Below are positions 8,226-17,485 of a DNA stretch of 64,000 nt, piece by piece. This DNA is from Ancylobacter sp. TS-1 (GTDB taxonomy: Bacteria > Pseudomonadota > Alphaproteobacteria > Rhizobiales > Xanthobacteraceae), in assembly GCF_009223885.1 (NCBI RefSeq), contig NZ_CP045144.1, positions 2,592,001-2,656,000 of the forward strand, read 5' to 3'. The notes under the pieces are model-generated. The model saw only the letters and a list, made by a program, of their open reading frames with translations, was not told where the DNA came from and did no database searches. The position numbers and the translations under genes were made by a program. The stretch's first letter is position 1, and each line of letters starts with the position of its first letter.

Positions 8226-10592
8226 ATGAACATCGGTAGCTTCATCTGGAACATTGCCGACGATGTGCTTCGCGGTGTCTATACGCGGGGCAAGTATCGC
8301 GACATCATTCTGCCGATGACCGTCATCCGGCGGCTTGATGCCGTGCTGGAGCCTACCAAGGCGGCGGTGCTGGCCCGCAAGGCCGAGCTTGACGCGCTCG
8401 ACCTGCCGCCCGCCGCGCAGGAGCCCGCGTTGAACAAGGCGGCGACACAGGCTTTCCACAATGGATCGCCCTTCACGCTGAAACAACTATTGTCAAGGCC
8501 GAATCCGGCGACGCAGCGGGCCGACTTCGAGAGCTATCTCGATGGCTTTTCGGCCAATGTCCGCGAAATCGTCGAACAGTTCGGTTTTCGGAAGCAGATC
8601 GACAAGCTGGAACAAGCAGGCATTCTCCACGCCCTGCTCGAGAAGTTCTGCGACGATCGGGTGAACCTGTCGCCACTGGCGGTCCGCGATGATGATGGCC
8701 GAATCCGCCTGCCCGCGATGGACAACCATGCGATGGGCACGCTGTTCGAGGAGCTGCTGCGCAAGTTCAACGAAGAGAACAATGAGGAAGCGGGCGAGCA
8801 TTTCACGCCGCGCGACATCATCGAGCTGATGGCCGAACTGGTGTTCCGTCCCGTCGCCGACCGGATCGGCGACAGCACCTATCTGCTCTACGACGACGCC
8901 TGCGGCACCGGTGGGATGCTGACGGTTGGCGAGGACAAGCTGGCGCGCCTTGCTGCCAGCGCGGGCAAGGCGGCGCAAATTCATCTCTACGGCCAGGAGA
9001 GCAATCCCGAGACCTACGCCATCTGCAAGGCCGACTTGCTGATCAAGGGCGAGGGTGCGGAGGCGCGCAACATCGCGCCCGGTTCCACCCTCTCCGCCGA
9101 CGCGCATGGCCGCCAAGGACTGCGCTTCGACTTCATGATGGCCAACCCGCCATTTGGAAAGACGTGGAAGGTCGATCTCGCGGCGATGGGTGGCAAGGCC
9201 GGGGCGCTCGATCCGCGGTTCGTCGTCGAGCATCCCGGCCTGGATGGCGAGGACAAGCGCCTGCGCCTGTTTCCGCGCGTGTCGGACGGGCAGTTGCTGT
9301 TCCTCGTCAACAAGCTTAGCAAGATGAAGGATACGCCGCTCGGCAGCCGCATTGCCGACATCCACAACGGGTCCGCCTTGTTTACCGGCGAGGCGGGATC
9401 GGGCGAAAGCAACGTCCGCCGCTGGATTATCGAGAATGACTGGCTGGAGGCGATCGTCGCCCTGCCGCTCAACATTTTCTACAACACCGGCATCGCCACC
9501 TATGTCTGGGTGCTCAGCAACCGCAAGGCCGAGCATCGCAAGGGCAAGGTGCAGTTGATCGACGCGACCGGCCTGTTCCGGCCGCTCCGCCGCAACCTCG
9601 GCAAGCGCAATTGCGAGATGACGCCGGAGCATATCCAGGCGGTGCTTGACGCTTATGGGGCGATGGCGCCGAGCGACACGTCGATCGTACTGTCCAACAG
9701 CGCGTTCGGTTACTGGAAGATCGTCGTCGAGCGACCGCTGCGGCTGCGTTCACGCTTCACTCGCGAGGCGGTCGATGCGCTGCGTTTCCAGAGCGGGCAC
9801 CGTGCCTTGCGCGAGGCGCTGCACTCCGAGTTCGGCGATACACTGTTCGACGATTTCTCCAGTGTCGCGGAACGGCTAAAGGCGCATCTCGATCCCCCTG
9901 AGGCGGAGGTGGAAGACGCCGCCGAGGGTGAGGACGAGGCGGGCGCGGAGGGCGAGGACGCCGCCGTTGAATCCGAGGAAACCACGCCGAAGCTGCCGCG
10001 CAAGACGGTGAAGAAGCTGCTCGATCCCGCCACCTGGGCACGCGACCGCCGCCTGCACCGCGCCGCCGAGCGATTGATGGCGGTGATCGGCGATGCTGAG
10101 CATGACGATTACGCGGTGTTCGAGGCGAAGGTGACGGCCGCGATCAAGTCAGAGAAGCTGGCGCTGAAACCCGCCGAGGTGCGGATGATCGCGCGGGCGA
10201 TGAGCTGGCGCGCGGCCGATGCCAAACCGATCGTGAAATCGGTGTCGAAGAAGGCCGCCGATCCGCGCGGCGGGCTGTTTGCGGCAACCGTGAAAGGCAA
10301 GGCGGCGGTCGTTGCCTATGAGCCTGACAAGGCGCTGTCGGACACCGAGATCGTCGCGTTCGACGAGCCGGGCGGGATCGAGGCGTTCTTCGCGCGCGAG
10401 GTGCTGCCGCACGCGGACGACGCCTGGATCGATCGCGACAAGACCAAGATCGGCTATGAAATCTCGTTTGCGCGGCATTTCTACAAGCCCAAGCCGCCGC
10501 GCCCGCTGGCCGAGATTAAGGCCGAAATCGACGCGCTGGAACGCCAGACCCAGGCGCTGCTCGACGCCGTGCTGGTTGAGGCGGACGCATGA
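8226..10592 (+). CDS. hsdM: Type I restriction-modification methyltransferase subunit HsdM
   Basis: A 788-residue N6-adenine methyltransferase. The N-terminal helical HsdM domain (FIWNIADDVLRGVYTRGKY) is followed by the FTPRDI block, the SAM-binding motif DDACGTGGM near residue 223 and the catalytic NPPF motif at about residue 307. It modifies host DNA and, with HsdS and HsdR, forms the restriction complex. It is longer than typical HsdM (about 500 residues): after a very acidic linker (about 558-590, rich in Glu, Asp and Ala) a further 200-residue domain follows. The stop overlaps the hsdS start at 10589. First cargo gene of the island. Confidence 0.95.
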   Translation: MNIGSFIWNIADDVLRGVYTRGKYRDIILPMTVIRRLDAVLEPTKAAVLARKAELDALDLPPAAQEPALNKAATQAFHNGSPFTLKQLLSRPNPATQRADFESYLDGFSANVREIVEQFGFRKQIDKLEQAGILHALLEKFCDDRVNLSPLAVRDDDGRIRLPAMDNHAMGTLFEELLRKFNEENNEEAGEHFTPRDIIELMAELVFRPVADRIGDSTYLLYDDACGTGGMLTVGEDKLARLAASAGKAAQIHLYGQESNPETYAICKADLLIKGEGAEARNIAPGSTLSADAHGRQGLRFDFMMANPPFGKTWKVDLAAMGGKAGALDPRFVVEHPGLDGEDKRLRLFPRVSDGQLLFLVNKLSKMKDTPLGSRIADIHNGSALFTGEAGSGESNVRRWIIENDWLEAIVALPLNIFYNTGIATYVWVLSNRKAEHRKGKVQLIDATGLFRPLRRNLGKRNCEMTPEHIQAVLDAYGAMAPSDTSIVLSNSAFGYWKIVVERPLRLRSRFTREAVDALRFQSGHRALREALHSEFGDTLFDDFSSVAERLKAHLDPPEAEVEDAAEGEDEAGAEGEDAAVESEETTPKLPRKTVKKLLDPATWARDRRLHRAAERLMAVIGDAEHDDYAVFEAKVTAAIKSEKLALKPAEVRMIARAMSWRAADAKPIVKSVSKKAADPRGGLFAATVKGKAAVVAYEPDKALSDTEIVAFDEPGGIEAFFAREVLPHADDAWIDRDKTKIGYEISFARHFYKPKPPRPLAEIKAEIDALERQTQALLDAVLVEADA

Positions 10593-11947
10593 ACGCGGCG
10601 CTGAAACCCTATCCCCAGTATCGCGACAGCGGCGTTGATTGGTTGCCAACCGTACCAGCCCATTGGGATTTCGTCCGCAATGGACGGCTCTTTGCGGAGC
10701 GCAACGAAACGGGGTTTCCGGATTTGCCGATCCTAGAGGTGTCGCTGCGAACCGGTGTCCGCGTCCGAGACATGGAGGGCGGGCGCAAGCAACAGATGGC
10801 CGACCGTGCCAAATACAAGCGGGCCGCTAAGGGCGATATCGCCTACAACATCATGCGGATGTGGCAGGGCTCGGTTGGCATTGCCCCTTGCGATGGGCTA
10901 ATCAGCCCCGCCTATGTCGTCGCCCAACCGCTCGATGATATCGAGCCTCGCTTCTATACCTACCTATTCCGAATAACCGCCTATATGCGCGAGGTCGATT
11001 TTGCCTCTCGCGGGATCGTGCCCGATCGGAACCGTCTCTATTGGCAGTATTTCAAGCCGTTGCTGTCGCCCGCCCCCCCGTCCGAGGAGCAGCGGCGGAT
11101 CGCCGATTTCCTCGACGCCTACACCGCCCAGGTCCACCGCCTCATCGCCGCCAAGCGCCGCACCATCGCCGCGCTGATCGAGCGAAAGCAAGCGATCCTA
11201 ACGGGTTTGCTTCGCAGCGGGCTGGATGGAGCAACTATCATAACGGGCGACCTACCATGGATCGACCAACGACCCGGCGACTGGCGCGTAAACCGTCTCA
11301 AGCCGTTCGTCAGGAACATCACCGCATTGGGTACGGTTTCCGAACCGTCGGAATCGATCATCACGCTTGATCGTGTGGAGAGTTGGTCCGGGCGAGTGCT
11401 GGATGGCTCGCCAGTGACTAGTGATACTTTCACAGGAAAATTGTTCGAGAAGGACGATGTATTATTCGGCAAACTTCGTCCCTATTTGGCCAAAGTGATG
11501 CGGACGAATGAAGTAGGCCTCGCTGGAACCGAGTTCCTTGTTCTCCGCTCCAAGCCCGATATTTTTCGGCCAATTTTTCTTGAGCTGTTACTTCGATCAA
11601 AGCCCTTCATCGACTACGTGGCTAGTCACAGTGTCGGAGCTAAGATGCCCAGAACGGAATGGGAAGCTATTGCCGCGATACCGGTCGCAATTCCATCGCT
11701 GATGCAGCAGGATCGGTTGTGCGAGCATTTCGCCGCGGCGTCCGGTGATCTCGACGAAGCCATCGCAAAGGAGCGTAGCCAGATCGACCTTATCCTCGAA
11801 TACCGCGACAGCCTGATCGCTGCCGTCGTCACCGGACGGCTCGACGTGCGCGACGCCGTGATCCCGGTTGTCGAAAGCGACGGCCTCGCCGACGACACCG
11901 CGACCGACGGCGAAGATATGGAGGATGCGCTCGATGCGGTCGACTGA
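10589..11947 (+). CDS. hsdS: Type I restriction-modification specificity subunit HsdS
   Basis: A 452-residue specificity subunit with two target-recognition domains and two conserved coiled-coil spacers. The first spacer is the stretch PPSEEQRRIADFLD...RKQAILTGLL (about 160-210), and the second is the C-terminal QDRLCEHF...LILEYRDSLIAAVVTGRLDV. It determines the DNA sequence methylated and cut. The second recognition domain has visibly less GC-rich codons (11,330-11,700) than its surroundings, in keeping with domain exchange. It overlaps hsdM by four bases and hsdR by 14 bases. Confidence 0.94.
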   Translation: MNAALKPYPQYRDSGVDWLPTVPAHWDFVRNGRLFAERNETGFPDLPILEVSLRTGVRVRDMEGGRKQQMADRAKYKRAAKGDIAYNIMRMWQGSVGIAPCDGLISPAYVVAQPLDDIEPRFYTYLFRITAYMREVDFASRGIVPDRNRLYWQYFKPLLSPAPPSEEQRRIADFLDAYTAQVHRLIAAKRRTIAALIERKQAILTGLLRSGLDGATIITGDLPWIDQRPGDWRVNRLKPFVRNITALGTVSEPSESIITLDRVESWSGRVLDGSPVTSDTFTGKLFEKDDVLFGKLRPYLAKVMRTNEVGLAGTEFLVLRSKPDIFRPIFLELLLRSKPFIDYVASHSVGAKMPRTEWEAIAAIPVAIPSLMQQDRLCEHFAAASGDLDEAIAKERSQIDLILEYRDSLIAAVVTGRLDVRDAVIPVVESDGLADDTATDGEDMEDALDAVD

Positions 11948-14930
11948 TGTGAGCGAGGGCGGGCTGGAGGCACTGATCGTCGCCGCACTGACCGGCGCGC
12001 CGGTCGCTACCGGCGTCGCGGAGGAGCCCGCGCCCTTCGCCGGTCCCGACGACTATATCGAGGGGCACCGCGACGATTTCGACCGCGTCCATGCGCTCGA
12101 CCTCATCCAGCTCATCGCCTTCATACGTGCCACCCAGCCGGAGCTGATCGGGCCGCTTTCGCTCGATGCAGACACACCGCCGCGCCGCGCTTTCCTCGCC
12201 CGCGTCCGCGACGAAATCACCAATCGCGGGATCATCGACGTGCTGCGCTCGGGCGTCCGCCACGGGCCGCACGCGGTGACGCTGTATTTCCCGCTGCCTT
12301 CACCCGGTAATCCGCAGGCTTCCGTCCGCTTCGCACAGAACCGCTTTTCGGTCACGCGCCAGCTAGGCTATTCGCTCGATACCGCGCGCCGCGCGCTCGA
12401 TCTTGCGATGTTCGTCAACGGGCTGCCGCTCGCCACCTTTGAGCTGAAGAACACGTTGACCGGCCAGACCGCCGCTCATGCCGAGGCGCAATACAAGACC
12501 GACCGTGACCCCAAGGAGCTGATCTTCCGCCCGACCCGCTGCGCGGTCCACTTCGCGATGGATGACCGCGAGGTGCGGATGTGCACCGCGCTCGCCGGGC
12601 AGAAGAGTTGGTTCCTGCCCTTCAACAAGGGGCACAACGACGGCGCGGGCAACCCGCCCAACCCATACGGCATCCGCACCGACTATCTGTGGCGCGAAGT
12701 GCTCGCCAAGCGCAGCCTGGCGGACATCATCGAAAACTTCGCCGGCATCGTCGAGGAGCGCGACGCGCGCGGTCGTATCGTTGCACGCAAGCCGATCTTT
12801 CCGCGCTATCACCAGCTCGACGTGGTGCGCGCGCTCTGCGCTGACGCGACCGCGAATGGCGCGGGGCGGCGCTACCTGATCCAGCACTCGGCAGGCTCCG
12901 GCAAGTCGAACTCGATCGCCTGGACGGTGCACAAGCTGGTCGGGCTGGAAGTTGGCGGCGTGCCCGTGTTCGACACGGTGATTGTCGTCACTGACCGCCA
13001 GGTGCTCGACAAGAATCTGAAGGACACGATCGGTGGTTTTGCCCAGACGGCACGGCTGATGGGCCATGCCGAGCGATCGGGCGACCTGCGCGGCTTCATC
13101 GAGAGCGGCAAGAAGATCGTCGTCACCACCGTCCAGAAGTTTCCCTTCATCCTCGACGATATCGGGTCGGTCCCTCGAGGCCGCCGCTTCGCTATCGTCA
13201 TCGACGAGGCGCATTCGAGCCAGGGCGGCCGCGCGGCAGGCGCGCTCAACACCGCGCTCGGCGGCGCGGAAATCGACGACGAAGCGACGACCGAGGATCG
13301 GATCCTGGCGGTGATCGAAGGTCGCCGGATGCTCGACAACGCGAGCTATCTCGCCTTCACGGCGACGCCCAAGAACAAGACGCTGGAGCTGTTTGGCGGG
13401 CGCTATGAGCACGACGGCGAGGTCAAGCACCGTCCTTTCCACTTGTATTCGATGAAACAGGCCGTCGACGAGGGGTTCATTCTCGACGTGCTGGCGCATT
13501 ACACGCCGGTGTCGAGCTGGTATCGCCTCGCCAAAACGGCGGAGGACGACCCCGACGTCGACGTGTCGCGCACGCTGAAAACGTTGCGCCGCTACGTCGA
13601 AGGTCATGACCATGCCGTCGCGACCAAGGCCGGAATCATCGTCGATCATTTCCTCGACCATGTGGTTGCCCGCAAGAAGGTCAGCGGGGAGGCGCGCGCC
13701 ATGGTGGCCACCGATGGCATCGAACGCGCTATCGATTACTGGCGTGCGATCAACGCCGCACTCGCCAAACGCGGGTCGCCCTACAAAGCTATCATCGCGT
13801 TTTCGGGCGCGGTCGACGATGCCGGCGAGCAGCGGACCGAGGCTTCGTTCAACGGTTTTCCTAGCAGCGATCTTGAGGACAAGTTCGATGCCGATCCGTA
13901 TCGCTTCCTCGTCGTCGCGGACAAGTATCTGACCGGTTTCGATCAGCCCAAGCTTTTCGCGATGTATGTCGACAAGACGCTGGCGGGCGTCAAAGCTGTG
14001 CAGGCCCTGTCACGGTTGAACCGCGCCCGGCCGGGAAAAAGCGAGCCGATCGTGCTCGACTTCCGCAACGATCCGGCAGTGATCGAGGCAGCATTTTCCG
14101 ATTTCTATCGCGCCACGATCCTGTCAGGCGAAACCGATCCGAACAAACTTCACGACCTGAAACGGACGCTCGACGATGCCCGAGTTTATGCTGCCGAAGA
14201 CATGGAAACGGTCGTTTCGCTGTTCCTTGCCGCAGCGCCACGCGACCGACTTGACCCCATTTTGGACGCTTGTTCGGCGCACTATGAGGCGCTGACCGAG
14301 GATGAACAGATCGCGTTCAAGGGTGCCGCCAAGGCGTTCGTTCGAACCTACGCTTTCCTCGGCGCGATCCTGCCTTACGCAGTGCCGGAATGGGAAAAGC
14401 TGTCGACTTTCCTGTCGCTGCTTATCCCGAAATTGCCCAGCCCGAACGGCGACGACGGGCCGCTCGACGTGTTGGAGACGATCGACATGGACAGCTACCG
14501 AGTCGAGATCGAAGCGGCGATGGAAATTGCCCTCAACGACGTCGACGCAGAGATCGAACCCGTCCCGACCGGAGCGGCCGGGGGGCGCCTCGAACCCGAA
14601 ATGGATCAGCTGAGTTCCGTCGTTCGTGAATTCAACGAGCGTTTCGGGGCAACGGATTTCCGCGACCAAGATCGTGTAACTCGCTTCTTGTTTGAGGAAC
14701 TCCCGGCGAAAATTGGCGCTAATGAACGCGTGCGGAATGCACTACAAAATAGCGACAGTCAGAATGCAAAGATTGAACATGATCGGGCAGTTGATGACGA
14801 ACTTCTTGGAAGCCTAGCCGATCACACAGAATTATATGCCCTTTACAATACCGATCGAGCTTTTAAGGCTTGGCTCCAAGAGCGGCTGTTTGCGGCCGCG
14901 CGCGCCCCATCGGCAGCAAGTTCGCGTTAG
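11934..14930 (+). CDS. hsdR: Type I restriction endonuclease subunit HsdR
   Basis: A 998-residue motor and nuclease subunit. The N-terminal PD-(D/E)XK nuclease core is suggested by LATFELKN (Glu170, Lys172). The helicase has Walker A SAGSGKS near residue 320 and a DEAH box at about 424 (VIDEAHSSQGG), then a second RecA-like domain including DKYLTGFDQPK and SRLNRARPGK. The start at 11934 (MRSTDVSEGGLE) is chosen within a 14-base overlap with hsdS; the GTG at 11949 is a possible alternative. The last 60 codons are less GC-rich. It cleaves unmodified DNA after ATP-driven translocation. Confidence 0.95.
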   Translation: MRSTDVSEGGLEALIVAALTGAPVATGVAEEPAPFAGPDDYIEGHRDDFDRVHALDLIQLIAFIRATQPELIGPLSLDADTPPRRAFLARVRDEITNRGIIDVLRSGVRHGPHAVTLYFPLPSPGNPQASVRFAQNRFSVTRQLGYSLDTARRALDLAMFVNGLPLATFELKNTLTGQTAAHAEAQYKTDRDPKELIFRPTRCAVHFAMDDREVRMCTALAGQKSWFLPFNKGHNDGAGNPPNPYGIRTDYLWREVLAKRSLADIIENFAGIVEERDARGRIVARKPIFPRYHQLDVVRALCADATANGAGRRYLIQHSAGSGKSNSIAWTVHKLVGLEVGGVPVFDTVIVVTDRQVLDKNLKDTIGGFAQTARLMGHAERSGDLRGFIESGKKIVVTTVQKFPFILDDIGSVPRGRRFAIVIDEAHSSQGGRAAGALNTALGGAEIDDEATTEDRILAVIEGRRMLDNASYLAFTATPKNKTLELFGGRYEHDGEVKHRPFHLYSMKQAVDEGFILDVLAHYTPVSSWYRLAKTAEDDPDVDVSRTLKTLRRYVEGHDHAVATKAGIIVDHFLDHVVARKKVSGEARAMVATDGIERAIDYWRAINAALAKRGSPYKAIIAFSGAVDDAGEQRTEASFNGFPSSDLEDKFDADPYRFLVVADKYLTGFDQPKLFAMYVDKTLAGVKAVQALSRLNRARPGKSEPIVLDFRNDPAVIEAAFSDFYRATILSGETDPNKLHDLKRTLDDARVYAAEDMETVVSLFLAAAPRDRLDPILDACSAHYEALTEDEQIAFKGAAKAFVRTYAFLGAILPYAVPEWEKLSTFLSLLIPKLPSPNGDDGPLDVLETIDMDSYRVEIEAAMEIALNDVDAEIEPVPTGAAGGRLEPEMDQLSSVVREFNERFGATDFRDQDRVTRFLFEELPAKIGANERVRNALQNSDSQNAKIEHDRAVDDELLGSLADHTELYALYNTDRAFKAWLQERLFAAARAPSAASSR

Positions 14931-15140
14931 CTCAAGGCATCCGCTTCAAGCACTTGAACGGGCGCCTTCTCTGCAATGTGACAGACGAGGCCACACTCAT
15001 GGAAGGCCCTGATGCGCGGCGCCACCCCCTCGATCTGGCTGTCCGGTAGGCCGTTGGCACCCAACTTCGATTTGACAGGGCGACGTCCGCAAGGTCGGGT
15101 TTCTGGAGCGCTACGAATGTCTATTCTGTGGCGCAGGTGA
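14931..15140. other. Gene-free gap after hsdR
   Basis: About 210 bases without a credible reading frame between the convergent hsdR and the XRE regulator gene. No stem-loop with a T-run is visible. The text looks like decayed coding DNA, but I cannot match it to a family. Confidence 0.4.
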
Positions 15141-15395
15141 TCAATAGCTAGTCAGCAGTCGCGTTGGCTCCGTACCAATCGCCCGGCAAATCTCAATGAA
15201 CTCTGCGACGTCGAGCCGGCGCTCGCCCAGTTCGTACTTTGAGACGAACGTCTGCCGCTGGCCGAGACGCTCAGCCAGCTCAACCTGTGTGAGGCCGGCA
15301 TCTTTCCGGGCCTGAACCAGCCGCGCAACGATCGCCTGATACTGTTCGAGATATATCGAAGCCACGGGTCGCCAGCGTGTGAGCCAGCACGCCAA
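15141..15395 (-). CDS. XRE-family helix-turn-helix regulator
   Basis: An 84-residue single-domain regulator. The Cro/C1-type helix-turn-helix is clear: RKDAGLTQVELAERLGQRQTFVSKYELGERRLDVAEFIEI. An in-frame GTG at 15365 (VASIYLEQYQ) is an alternative start and would give the more usual length of about 74 residues. The gene is divergent from the 15475 gene, and a perfect 9-1-9 palindrome (15413-15431) lies in between. It most likely binds this site and represses itself, its neighbour or both. Confidence 0.85.
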   Translation of the reverse strand: MACWLTRWRPVASIYLEQYQAIVARLVQARKDAGLTQVELAERLGQRQTFVSKYELGERRLDVAEFIEICRAIGTEPTRLLTSY

Positions 15396-15412
15396 AGAAA
15401 CCCGAAATTCGG

Positions 15413-15431
15413 ATACCCCAAATTGGGGTAT
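15413..15431. promoter_or_regulatory. Palindromic operator between the XRE gene and its divergent neighbour
   Basis: ATACCCCAAATTGGGGTAT is a perfect inverted repeat with 9-bp arms around one base. The flanking words CGAAAT (15403-15408) and ATTTCG (15430-15435) extend the symmetry. It lies 18 bases upstream of the longer XRE start and 44 bases upstream of the 15475 gene. This is the position expected for an autoregulated XRE operator; binding is inferred. Confidence 0.7.
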
Positions 15432-15474
15432 TTCGATATGCCTATCGCTCGGTCAGATTCCGGAGCGGCGGGGC

Positions 15475-16251
15475 ATGAAAGAGCAGTACGTCGGTGACAT
15501 CAGCGACTACCGGAAGTATGCCCTATTGCGCGCCTTAGCGGCGGGCGGAGCGAACAGGATCGGCGTGTGCTGGATGCTGACGGCACCCGACGGACGCACC
15601 GACGGCGGCAAGCTTGCCTACCTGCAGCAACCCGAGCGTCACCGGGCTTTCGACCCGAATCTATTCGACATACTGGCCCACGTGGCCGCCGAGCCGGACC
15701 GGCGCCGGCTGGAATCTATTGAGGCAAGTGGGGCCGTACCCGGCGCGACCTATTTCAATACGGTGCTGAGCGACAACGTGCGCGACCGCGCGACCTATAT
15801 GGTCGCCTGCAAGGCGGCGCTTGCTACCGCCGAGTTGATCTTCTTCGACCCGGACAACGGCCTTGAAGTGGCTTTGCGTAAGGGTCGCAAGGGCTCGTCC
15901 AAGTTCCTTTATCTCGACGAGGTCGCCGCCTTCTATGCCGCCGGAAAGTCGCTCCTTATCTACCAACACTTCCCACGTATCGAGCGCGAAGCCTTCATCG
16001 CAGAATGCGCCGCGCGGCTCCGCGCTGTCGTACCCGATGCCGACCTATGGGCGTTCAGAACCGCTCACGTCGTGTTTCTCCTGCTGTTTCACCCGTCGAG
16101 CCCGACATCACTCGTGAAGGCGGGCCGCGCAACATGTAACCGTTGGCCCAGCGACTTCGTACGCGGCTACCCCGTCAGTTCCCCATCACCTGACACGCTG
16201 GTGCAACTGCTTTTCGAGCTGGAAGGCGATGCCGCGAGTGTACGCGGATAA
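15475..16251 (+). CDS. Conserved hypothetical protein with FFDPDNG motif
   Basis: A 258-residue soluble protein that I cannot assign to a characterised family. It begins MKEQYVGDISDYRKYALLRAL and has blocks IGVCWMLTAPDGRTDGGKL, ELIFFDPDNGLE (about residues 121-132) and LLIYQHFPR. The hydrophobic strand plus D-P-D-N-G is reminiscent of the catalytic loop of Rossmann-type methyltransferases or nucleases, but there is no glycine-rich SAM motif. It is divergent from an XRE regulator with a palindromic operator between them and sits next to a type I restriction system, so a defence or regulatory role is possible. The start at 15475 is chosen from the conserved-looking N-terminus; its ribosome-binding site is weak. 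Confidence 0.75.
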   Translation: MKEQYVGDISDYRKYALLRALAAGGANRIGVCWMLTAPDGRTDGGKLAYLQQPERHRAFDPNLFDILAHVAAEPDRRRLESIEASGAVPGATYFNTVLSDNVRDRATYMVACKAALATAELIFFDPDNGLEVALRKGRKGSSKFLYLDEVAAFYAAGKSLLIYQHFPRIEREAFIAECAARLRAVVPDADLWAFRTAHVVFLLLFHPSSPTSLVKAGRATCNRWPSDFVRGYPVSSPSPDTLVQLLFELEGDAASVRG

Positions 16252-16309
16252 TTGTCGGTGCCGATATCGGCGTGATTTTATTGTATTATTTCAAATGGAT
16301 AGGTGAAAA

Positions 16310-16858
16310 ATGCACTCGACTGCAATTGTTTCCATTCTGGCGGTGATGGTCGGGGCGTGCTCGCCGATCGACAAGAAGGTCGAGCTGAGCGGAATAAGCG
16401 CTGGTGCTGCCCGGATGGCCGGTCCCGGCGACACAGTGATGGATTTCCGCGTTACCAAGCCGCTGCCAAACGCCTTCGGGCAGGCCGACATCTTCGGCCG
16501 CACCACCAACGCCGGAAAGGTCAGCGTCCGCTACCTGGGCAACCAGGACGGGCGGGCGGTGTTCGAGCGCTCCGACGTCTCCGTCGAGAGCAATGCCACA
16601 ACGATGAACCAGACCCCGATGATGATCCCGCAGACCTCGGAGACGCGGGTGTCTGGCATGGTCGGCGGCACGCCGGTGTCGGGCAACGCGACGTCGACAT
16701 CCTACTCCTATGTCGGGCCGCGCCCGACAACGAGCTATGCGACGGCGTCACGACCTCTCGGAATCGCACTGCGCCCCGGTGAGAGCGTGAGCATTGAGGG
16801 CCGCAGCCTGACCGTCATCGGTATCGCCGGAAGCTCGGTCGAGTATCGGATCGACTGA
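16310..16858 (+). CDS. Putative lipoprotein, function unknown
   Basis: A 182-residue protein with a short lipoprotein signal: a hydrophobic stretch followed by VGAC, giving a likely lipidated Cys17. The mature part is rich in Ser, Thr, Gly and Val with a middle segment of Thr/Ser-rich low complexity (about 110-145) and a strand-rich end (SIEGRSLTVIGIAGSSVEYRID). An AGGTGAAAA ribosome-binding site precedes the ATG, and an AT-rich promoter-like region (16270-16300) lies upstream. It stands alone on the island and I recognise no family. Confidence 0.7.
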   Translation: MHSTAIVSILAVMVGACSPIDKKVELSGISAGAARMAGPGDTVMDFRVTKPLPNAFGQADIFGRTTNAGKVSVRYLGNQDGRAVFERSDVSVESNATTMNQTPMMIPQTSETRVSGMVGGTPVSGNATSTSYSYVGPRPTTSYATASRPLGIALRPGESVSIEGRSLTVIGIAGSSVEYRID

Positions 16859-17198
16859 GGCTCATCGACCTCAGACCCGGTGGATGCCGTCCCAATGTCT
16901 TAAGGGTGGCATGAAAGGTATCACAGCCCTTGACCGTCCGTTCGGCTCCAAGTGGGGCAGATACCCCCGAAATATGTCGGAGGGCTGGAGTTCCCCGACA
17001 GGCATGGGCAGGGGACCCGTTGAAGGGGGATGTGAACGATTCCGCACCGCCGGCTGCCTATGCCCAGTGGCAGGCGGACGGCAGCCCAGGGCGCATACGC
17101 GCGCGGCGCCGCGTGGGCGTGCGGCTACATACATAGCTGCGGGCCACGGCGGGCGCCGGTAACGCCCTCCCGCAGCCAGCAGCCACGAAGCAGACCGA
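16859..17198. other. Gene-free region
   Basis: About 340 bases between the lipoprotein gene and a small minus-strand gene. No credible frame, tRNA or terminator is seen. It is the downstream side of the integrase gene, where an internal attachment site could be expected, but no copy of the tRNA-Gly 3' end is present here. Confidence 0.4.
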
Positions 17199-17390
17199 TC
17201 ACCCGACCGCGAGGATGTCTTGTTCCGAGCGGGTGTCGAGAATCGTGTGATCGAGGGAGTGACACACGCCGCACTCTTCTATCGCCCAGGTTATCTCGTG
17301 GGCGTCGATGGCGGTAAGCGCCTCGGCCTCCTCAGGTGTCATGAGGACGGTGGCGCCGGTAGCGTTGTCGATGACGGCGAGATAGCGCAT
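17199..17390 (-). CDS. Small hypothetical protein (63 residues)
   Basis: A 63-residue acidic protein starting MRYLAVIDNATGATVLMTPEEAEAL and containing a Cys pair (ECGVC). The start is supported by a strong GGAGGATCT ribosome-binding site directly upstream of the ATG at 17390. It has no membrane segment. No family is recognised; its place just downstream of the integrase gene on the same strand suggests an accessory island protein. Confidence 0.55.
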   Translation of the reverse strand: MRYLAVIDNATGATVLMTPEEAEALTAIDAHEITWAIEECGVCHSLDHTILDTRSEQDILAVG

Positions 17391-17485
17391 GAGATCCTCC
17401 CACTTCGAACAGAAAATCACAACATGCCTGCACGCCCCACACAATTATCTGCAATAATATCAACGCTATAACAGGTGCTATCAGC

